Positions 59,979 to 64,000 of a DNA stretch of 64,000 bases are shown in pieces. Numbering within the stretch: position 1 is the first letter of the stretch; the number at the start of each line of letters is the position of its first letter. Source of the DNA: Alicyclobacillus sp. Lineage in GTDB: Bacteria > Bacillota > Bacilli > Alicyclobacillales > Alicyclobacillaceae. The position numbers were made by a program, and so were the translations under genes. The stretch spans positions 17,469 to 81,468 of the forward strand of contig JAIMBT010000020.1 in the NCBI GenBank assembly GCA_023511295.1, in the 5' to 3' direction. The notes below the pieces were generated by a model, which did no database searches, was not told where the DNA came from, and worked only from the letters and a program-made list of their open reading frames with translations.

Positions 59979-60671
59979 GTGCACATCCCCATGTGGGAAT
60001 ACCTGGTTCGCATCCTGGTGTTGTACATCACCGTGATGGTCGCGCTTCGACTGATGGGCAAGCGGGAGATTGGCCAGCTGTCCGTGTTCGACTTCGTCGT
60101 GTCCATGATGATTGCGGAGCTGTCGACGCTCCCCATGGAAGATACGCGCATTCCCCTCTACATCTCCCTGCTGGCGATTGCGGCACTGGTGCTGCTCCAG
60201 GTGCTCGTATCGTTTTTGCAACTGAAAAGCCATTGGTTCCGCCACTGGGTCGAAGGGGAACCGGTGATGCTGGTGGAACACGGAAAAATCCGCGACACCG
60301 CCATGAAGCGGGCCCGGTACTCGATGAATGATCTATTGCTGCAACTGCGCGAACAGGGGGTTGCCAACGTCGCCGATGTGGAGTTCGCGGTCTTGGAAAA
60401 CTCCGGAAAACTGAGCGTCATTCCCCGCGCGGACAAGCGTCCCCTGACGCCGGCAGACGTCGGGCAACCCGTCGCGCCGAGCACCATCCCGATTCCCGTC
60501 GTGATTGACGGGCAGCCGGTGAAGAAGGGACTCGACTCCCTGCGGCGGGACACCACTTGGCTGACCCAGGAGCTGGCCCGTCGAGGGTACACGGACCTCA
60601 CCGACGTGTTCTACGCGGCCGTGGATGCCAACGGCACGTGGTGGATTGACCCCCGCGACGAACGAACGTAG
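59979..60671 (+). CDS. DUF421 (YrbG/YetF-like) membrane protein
   Basis: A 230-residue protein with three N-terminal helices and a cytoplasmic C-terminal domain. It has the DUF421 hallmarks ALRLMGKREIGQLSVFDFVVSMMIAELS, a GEPVMLVEHGKI strand pair, and SMNDLLLQLREQGVANVADVEFAVLENSGKLSVIP. In Bacillus subtilis yrbG sits in the same yajC-secDF stretch. Function is unknown, though relatives are linked to germination and oligomer assembly. GTG 59979 follows AAAGGGGG. Confidence 0.9.
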   Translation: MHIPMWEYLVRILVLYITVMVALRLMGKREIGQLSVFDFVVSMMIAELSTLPMEDTRIPLYISLLAIAALVLLQVLVSFLQLKSHWFRHWVEGEPVMLVEHGKIRDTAMKRARYSMNDLLLQLREQGVANVADVEFAVLENSGKLSVIPRADKRPLTPADVGQPVAPSTIPIPVVIDGQPVKKGLDSLRRDTTWLTQELARRGYTDLTDVFYAAVDANGTWWIDPRDERT

Positions 60672-60779
60672 GGGGCTGGGTGGACTTCTCAGACTGCGTC
60701 TGGCAGGAGTCGACAAGCGGCCCCGCGAATGGTATCGTAAGTCGCATCGGACTTCAGTCGGAAGTCGGGAGGGGCGGGC

Positions 60780-61109
60780 ATGGCGGAAGACGCTCTCACG
60801 AGTGGTTCCAGTTGGGACAGACCGCTGAACTGGCGGAGCTATGAGGCGGACATGATGGGACTGTGCGAGATGAAAGCGGAGGAATTTCGCCTGCTCGGAT
60901 ACGAGGAGGTTACCGCACAGGACGTCTGGGATTGCGTGCGCGAGCAGTTGAAAGGCGAGGTGCGCCTGCACGAGGTGGTCTCGCAGATTGCGGGATTGCA
61001 CGTGGACAAGTTTATGAATCGGTTGACCCTCCGCGCCTACAAAGGCCAGCTGGAGGATGACCCGTTCGCGCACTTTACTTGGCGGGTATCGCCGCCGCCC
61101 GAGTCGTAA
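60780..61109 (+). CDS. ComN-like post-transcriptional regulator (YrzD family)
   Basis: A 109-residue protein with CEMKAEEFRLLGYEEVTAQDVWDCVREQLK and LHEVVSQIAGLHVDKFMNRLTLRAY, matching the ComN/YrzD family. ComN regulates comE mRNA in Bacillus subtilis and interacts with DivIVA; it lies just upstream of secDF there too. The ATG lies behind AAGTCGGGAGGGG. No competence genes are in the window. Confidence 0.8.
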   Translation: MAEDALTSGSSWDRPLNWRSYEADMMGLCEMKAEEFRLLGYEEVTAQDVWDCVREQLKGEVRLHEVVSQIAGLHVDKFMNRLTLRAYKGQLEDDPFAHFTWRVSPPPES

Positions 61110-61269
61110 CGCGCGGGCGCGGTGGGCCATCCGGCGCGGTCTGACGTCCGTTCTCCACCGTCCCGGCGGCGAGGGTGGGGAAGCCAATCGCCCGAACATC
61201 CGACGCGTTGCCATTTTGTCGGGAGCCGCTCGAGGGCTCCAGAAATTTTAGGGTTGGGAGATTGCCGGT

Positions 61270-62553
61270 TTGAAAAGACGCAGCAAGAAACGATGGGGCC
61301 GGTTTGTGGCGTTTTTAGCGTTCGTCGCGGTGATTCTGGGACTGACCGCCGGCACGACGGATCGGCTTTGGAAGTCCATCCCTCTGGGTCTCGACCTGAA
61401 GGGCGGGATGGACCTGCTTTACGAAATCCAAGCCACACCGCAGCACCCTCTGACGCAAAGCGGCATCAACGCCGCACTTCAAGCTGTAGAATTTCGAGTC
61501 AATTCCCTCGGCGTTTCGTCGCCGCAGATTGACCTGGAGGGTGGCAAATACATCCGGGTGGATCTGGCTGGGTCCTTCAATCAGCAGCAGTACGAGCAGA
61601 TCATCGGCACAACGGCCGACCTGAAGATGTACGGCTCCGTCCAACAGCCCGATGGTTCGTACAAGCCGGATATGAAAAAACTCCTCGCCTCAGGCAAGGA
61701 CTTGCAGAGCAACTCGCAATGGGTACAGGACCCGCAGACGGGCCAGAACGAAGTGACGCTTAACTTCAAAGATCCCAAGCAATGGCAGAACATCACCAAG
61801 ACCTACCTCGGCAAGCCCATCTACGTGTACCTAAACGGCAAGCTCTTGACCGACCCGGTTATCCAACAGGTGATGTCGAACGGCCAGTCGGTAATCTCTG
61901 GCGGCGACCTGACGACGCCGGAGGCCTGCATCACCTTGGCGAAGGAGTTGAACGCCGGAGCGTTGCCTTACCCGCTCAAGCTGGTCAGTTCGATGAATGT
62001 CGGGCCATCGCTCGGGTACGCTTCCCTGCTGGATACGCTCCGGGCTGGGGCGGCCGCGATTGCGCTCATCTTCCTGTTCATGCTCATCCTCTACCGAATG
62101 GCCGGGCTGATTGCGAACCTGGCGCTGGTGGCGTACCTGTACCTGGTTGTGCTGACCTTTTCCGGGTTGCAGGTCGTGCTGACCCTTCCTGGACTCGCAG
62201 CCCTCATTCTCGGTGTCGGTATGGCGGTCGACGCGAACATCATCACCTACGAGCGGATTAAAGACGAGGTGCGAAACGGCAAGAGCCTGCAGTCGAGTGT
62301 CGTGGCCGGTAATAAACGCGCTCTCCGCTCCATCATCGACGCCAACGCGACGACCTTCATTGCGGGGGCGGTCATGTTCTGGTTTGGCCGTGGTGACATC
62401 CGTGGGTTCGCCATCTCCTTGATGCTCAGCATCGTCATCAGCATGCTCACCGCCGTCCTGCTCAGCCGCGCCATGTTGCTGTTGTTCGCGCGCTCCGGCG
62501 TGCTGGACAAGCCGTGGTGGTATGGGATTGGCAGAAGGGTGGTGCAGCAGTGA
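61270..62553 (+). CDS. secD: protein translocase subunit SecD
   Basis: A 427-residue membrane protein with six helices and a large outer domain between helices 1 and 2. Canonical segments are LDLKGGMDLLYEIQ and GVGMAVDANIITYERIKDEV in the membrane half. It helps SecYEG complete protein export, driven by the proton gradient. The TTG start follows GGGAG by nine bases. Bacillus subtilis fuses SecD and SecF; here they are separate. The stop overlaps the secF GTG (GTGA). Confidence 0.95.
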   Translation: MKRRSKKRWGRFVAFLAFVAVILGLTAGTTDRLWKSIPLGLDLKGGMDLLYEIQATPQHPLTQSGINAALQAVEFRVNSLGVSSPQIDLEGGKYIRVDLAGSFNQQQYEQIIGTTADLKMYGSVQQPDGSYKPDMKKLLASGKDLQSNSQWVQDPQTGQNEVTLNFKDPKQWQNITKTYLGKPIYVYLNGKLLTDPVIQQVMSNGQSVISGGDLTTPEACITLAKELNAGALPYPLKLVSSMNVGPSLGYASLLDTLRAGAAAIALIFLFMLILYRMAGLIANLALVAYLYLVVLTFSGLQVVLTLPGLAALILGVGMAVDANIITYERIKDEVRNGKSLQSSVVAGNKRALRSIIDANATTFIAGAVMFWFGRGDIRGFAISLMLSIVISMLTAVLLSRAMLLLFARSGVLDKPWWYGIGRRVVQQ

Positions 62554-63485
62554 AACAGCGGTTCGACATCGTCCGTCATCGCAATTGGTTTTTCGCGCTG
62601 TCGGGCCTCATCACCCTCGCTGGCCTGGTGTTCTTTCTGTTGTTCGGGTTCAATCTCGGGACGGACTTCCAATCGGGATCTCGTGTCCAGCTGAACGTGA
62701 ATCAGCCGGTGACCGTCCCAGAGGTCGAGAAAATGTTCCAAGCCGGAGGGTTCTCCGTCCGTTCCGCGAACATCACGCTCGCCAGTTCGCGTGAGGGCGG
62801 TCCGCGGGACACAGCCGTGGTGCGGTTTGGAACGACGCTCTCGCAGGCGCAGATTGCCAAAATCAACAAGTTGGAAGCACAGTACTTTCCGAAGCAGAAG
62901 GGAAGCCAGGTGCAGACGGTGGACCCCATCGTGGCGTCACAGACGTCTCATAAAGCTGTGTACGCTGTTTTGCTGGCGTCGCTGTTCATTGTTATCTACG
63001 TCGCCATCCGATTCGAGTACCGGTTTGCGATTGCTGCCATCGTGGCGCTGCTGCACGACGCGTTCATCGTCATGTCGGTATTCGCCTTGTTCCGGCTGGA
63101 AGTCGATTTGACGTTTGTCGCGGCCATCCTGACGATTGTCGGGTACTCCATCAACGACACCATCGTCATCTTCGACCGCATCCGCGAAAATCTGAAGCTG
63201 ACCCCGCCGAAGACGTTCGAGGCGCTCGAGCGGCTCGTCAACAAGAGCCTCTGGCAGACCATGACGCGTTCCATCAACACGGTCGTGACCGTGTTGATTG
63301 CCGCCGTGTTGCTGTGCGTGTTTGGTGGTGCGTCGATTCGGACGTTCACGATTGCGTTGATTGTGGGACTGGTGTCCGGTGCCTACAGCTCCATTTTCAT
63401 CGCCAGTCAGTTGTGGGTCGTCTGGCGCGGCCGCGGCATGCCGCATGAGAAGGACGCGGTTGGGCCTGCAGCACCGGACGCCTGA
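62550..63485 (+). CDS. secF: protein translocase subunit SecF
   Basis: A 311-residue partner of SecD with six helices. Conserved segments include FGFNLGTDFQSGSRVQL, GYSINDTIVIFDRIRENL, and TMTRSINTVVTVLIAAVLL. The GTG start overlaps the secD stop. A terminator follows about 40 bases after the stop. Confidence 0.95.
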   Translation: MKQRFDIVRHRNWFFALSGLITLAGLVFFLLFGFNLGTDFQSGSRVQLNVNQPVTVPEVEKMFQAGGFSVRSANITLASSREGGPRDTAVVRFGTTLSQAQIAKINKLEAQYFPKQKGSQVQTVDPIVASQTSHKAVYAVLLASLFIVIYVAIRFEYRFAIAAIVALLHDAFIVMSVFALFRLEVDLTFVAAILTIVGYSINDTIVIFDRIRENLKLTPPKTFEALERLVNKSLWQTMTRSINTVVTVLIAAVLLCVFGGASIRTFTIALIVGLVSGAYSSIFIASQLWVVWRGRGMPHEKDAVGPAAPDA

Positions 63486-63526
63486 TGTCCATACGCCCGC
63501 TGTGAACTGCGTTGCCGACCCGGTCA

Positions 63527-63550
63527 CGCGCCCGCAGCGGGCGCGTTTTT
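63527..63550 (+). terminator. terminator after secF
   Basis: CGCGCCC (63527-63533) pairs with GGGCGCG (63539-63545) and is followed by TTTTT. Confidence 0.85.
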
Positions 63551-63578
63551 CGAGACTGCACTGCGAGGAGGGGAGGCC

Positions 63579-64000
63579 GTGCGAACGGATGCGGGCCAAC
63601 GGGTCGCTCGCCAGGCCGCGTGGATCACGCTGGTCGCCAACGTGCTGCTGATGGTCGGCAAAGGCGTGATTGGCGTGTGGGCTGGCAGTCGCGCGTTGCT
63701 GGCAGACGCCGTGCACTCGGCGGCGGACCTGGCAGGGTCTGTCGCGGTCATGGTCGGGCTGCGCGTCGCGCAGAAGCCGCCGGACGCCGACCACCCCTAC
63801 GGTCACGGCAAGGCGGAGTTGGTGTCGTCCGCTGTCGTCGCGGTCCTCTTGATTGTGGCTGCGCTGCGCGTCGGCGAGACCGGCATCACGGCGCTCTGGC
63901 AACCGCCGAAAGAACCCGAGTGGGCGGCCCCCCCCGCCGCCCCCCGCGCCACCTGCGGGCACCACCCCCCCCCCCCCCCCCCGGCGCCCCCCCCCCCCCC
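63579..64000 (+). CDS. cation diffusion facilitator transporter, 3' truncated by contig end
   Basis: Only the first part is present. It reads WITLVANVLLMVGKGVIGVWAG, then LLADAVHSAADLAG (metal-site aspartate and histidine-rich helix) and DADHPYGHGKAEL, the CDF signature. Such proteins exchange a divalent metal (Zn, Mn or Fe) for protons. The GTG start follows GGGGAGG. From about 63930 the reading frame becomes Pro/Ala/Gly from poly-C sequence and should not be trusted. Confidence 0.8.
   Translation, partial: MRTDAGQRVARQAAWITLVANVLLMVGKGVIGVWAGSRALLADAVHSAADLAGSVAVMVGLRVAQKPPDADHPYGHGKAELVSSAVVAVLLIVAALRVGETGITALWQPPKEPEWAAPPAAPRATCGHHPPPPPPAPPPP
63931..64000. other. low-quality contig end (poly-C)
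   Basis: Base quality appears to collapse into long C runs at about 63927-63944, 63965-63982 and 63987-64000. It looks like a sequencing or assembly artefact, not biology. Confidence 0.8.

Noticed and set aside
63927..64000. Poly-C tract as a phase-variation element of the CDF gene
   Set aside because: Several long C runs crowd the exact contig end, which is better explained by poor sequence quality.

Overview
The window is GC-rich chromosomal DNA from an endospore-forming, motile, respiring Bacillota. The gene set and order (ytxC-thrS-infC-rpmI-rplT, pheST-zapA-cvpA-mutS2, yebC-bofC slot-ruvCAB-queA-tgt-yajC-yrzE-DUF421-comN-secDF, plus cotJABC, yunB, safA) resemble a high-GC Bacilli lineage such as the Alicyclobacillaceae. 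That placement is inference; no rRNA is present. Genes are densely packed, often with GTGA/ATGA overlaps, and GTG or TTG starts are common.

Layout. 0.1-2.2 kb: a tandem GNAT acetyltransferase and two minus-strand genes (a small DUF2508-like protein and a DUF1003 membrane protein). 2.4-6.4 kb: a cyclic-di-GMP-I riboswitch with terminator in front of a FapA/DUF342 protein, then ApbE and an L,D-transpeptidase. 6.4-8.2 kb: tRNA-Leu, a GH25 lysozyme behind a perfect palindrome, and a small membrane protein. 8.2-14.9 kb: a System I cytochrome c maturation operon in the order ccmH-like, ccmE, ccmF, unknown, ccmA, ccmB, ccmC, ccmD-like. This is unusual for a Gram-positive. CcmE has the CxxxY haem motif and the CcmH-like protein has lost both cysteines. 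15-21.7 kb: thioesterase, tRNA-Val, ytxC, a T-box-controlled thrS, and infC-rpmI-rplT behind an L20-type leader with an ATT start for infC, then a SpoU-family methyltransferase.

21.7-32.6 kb is a block between the methyltransferase and pheS, which lie close together in Bacillus subtilis. It holds an MFS transporter, a YuiD-like protein, cotJABC with a sigma-E-like promoter, a SpoVB-family flippase, a PQQ-type beta-propeller lipoprotein, an acyl-CoA ligase and the KtrBA potassium uptake system. 32.8-40.2 kb: pheST, zapA, cvpA, a holin-like gene on the other strand and mutS2. 40.3-48.1 kb: a class A penicillin-binding protein with a C-terminal FN3 domain, divergent from yunB; a chemoreceptor; and the spore-coat pair safA and a CotS-like kinase-fold protein. 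48.2-63.5 kb: yebC, a BofC-like exported protein, ruvCAB, the sigI-rsgI pair, queA-tgt-yajC, yrzE, a tandem-GGDEF membrane protein, a DUF421 protein, comN and secD-secF. A truncated cation-diffusion-facilitator gene runs into a low-quality poly-C end.

Connections. The c-di-GMP riboswitch/FapA unit and the GGDEF protein suggest active c-di-GMP signalling beside chemotaxis. The ccm operon provides c-type cytochromes. cotJ, the SpoVB-family gene, yunB, safA, the CotS-like gene, the bofC-like gene and ytxC are sporulation-related. The most novel element is the variant ccm operon with its unassigned Met/His-rich membrane-anchored protein.
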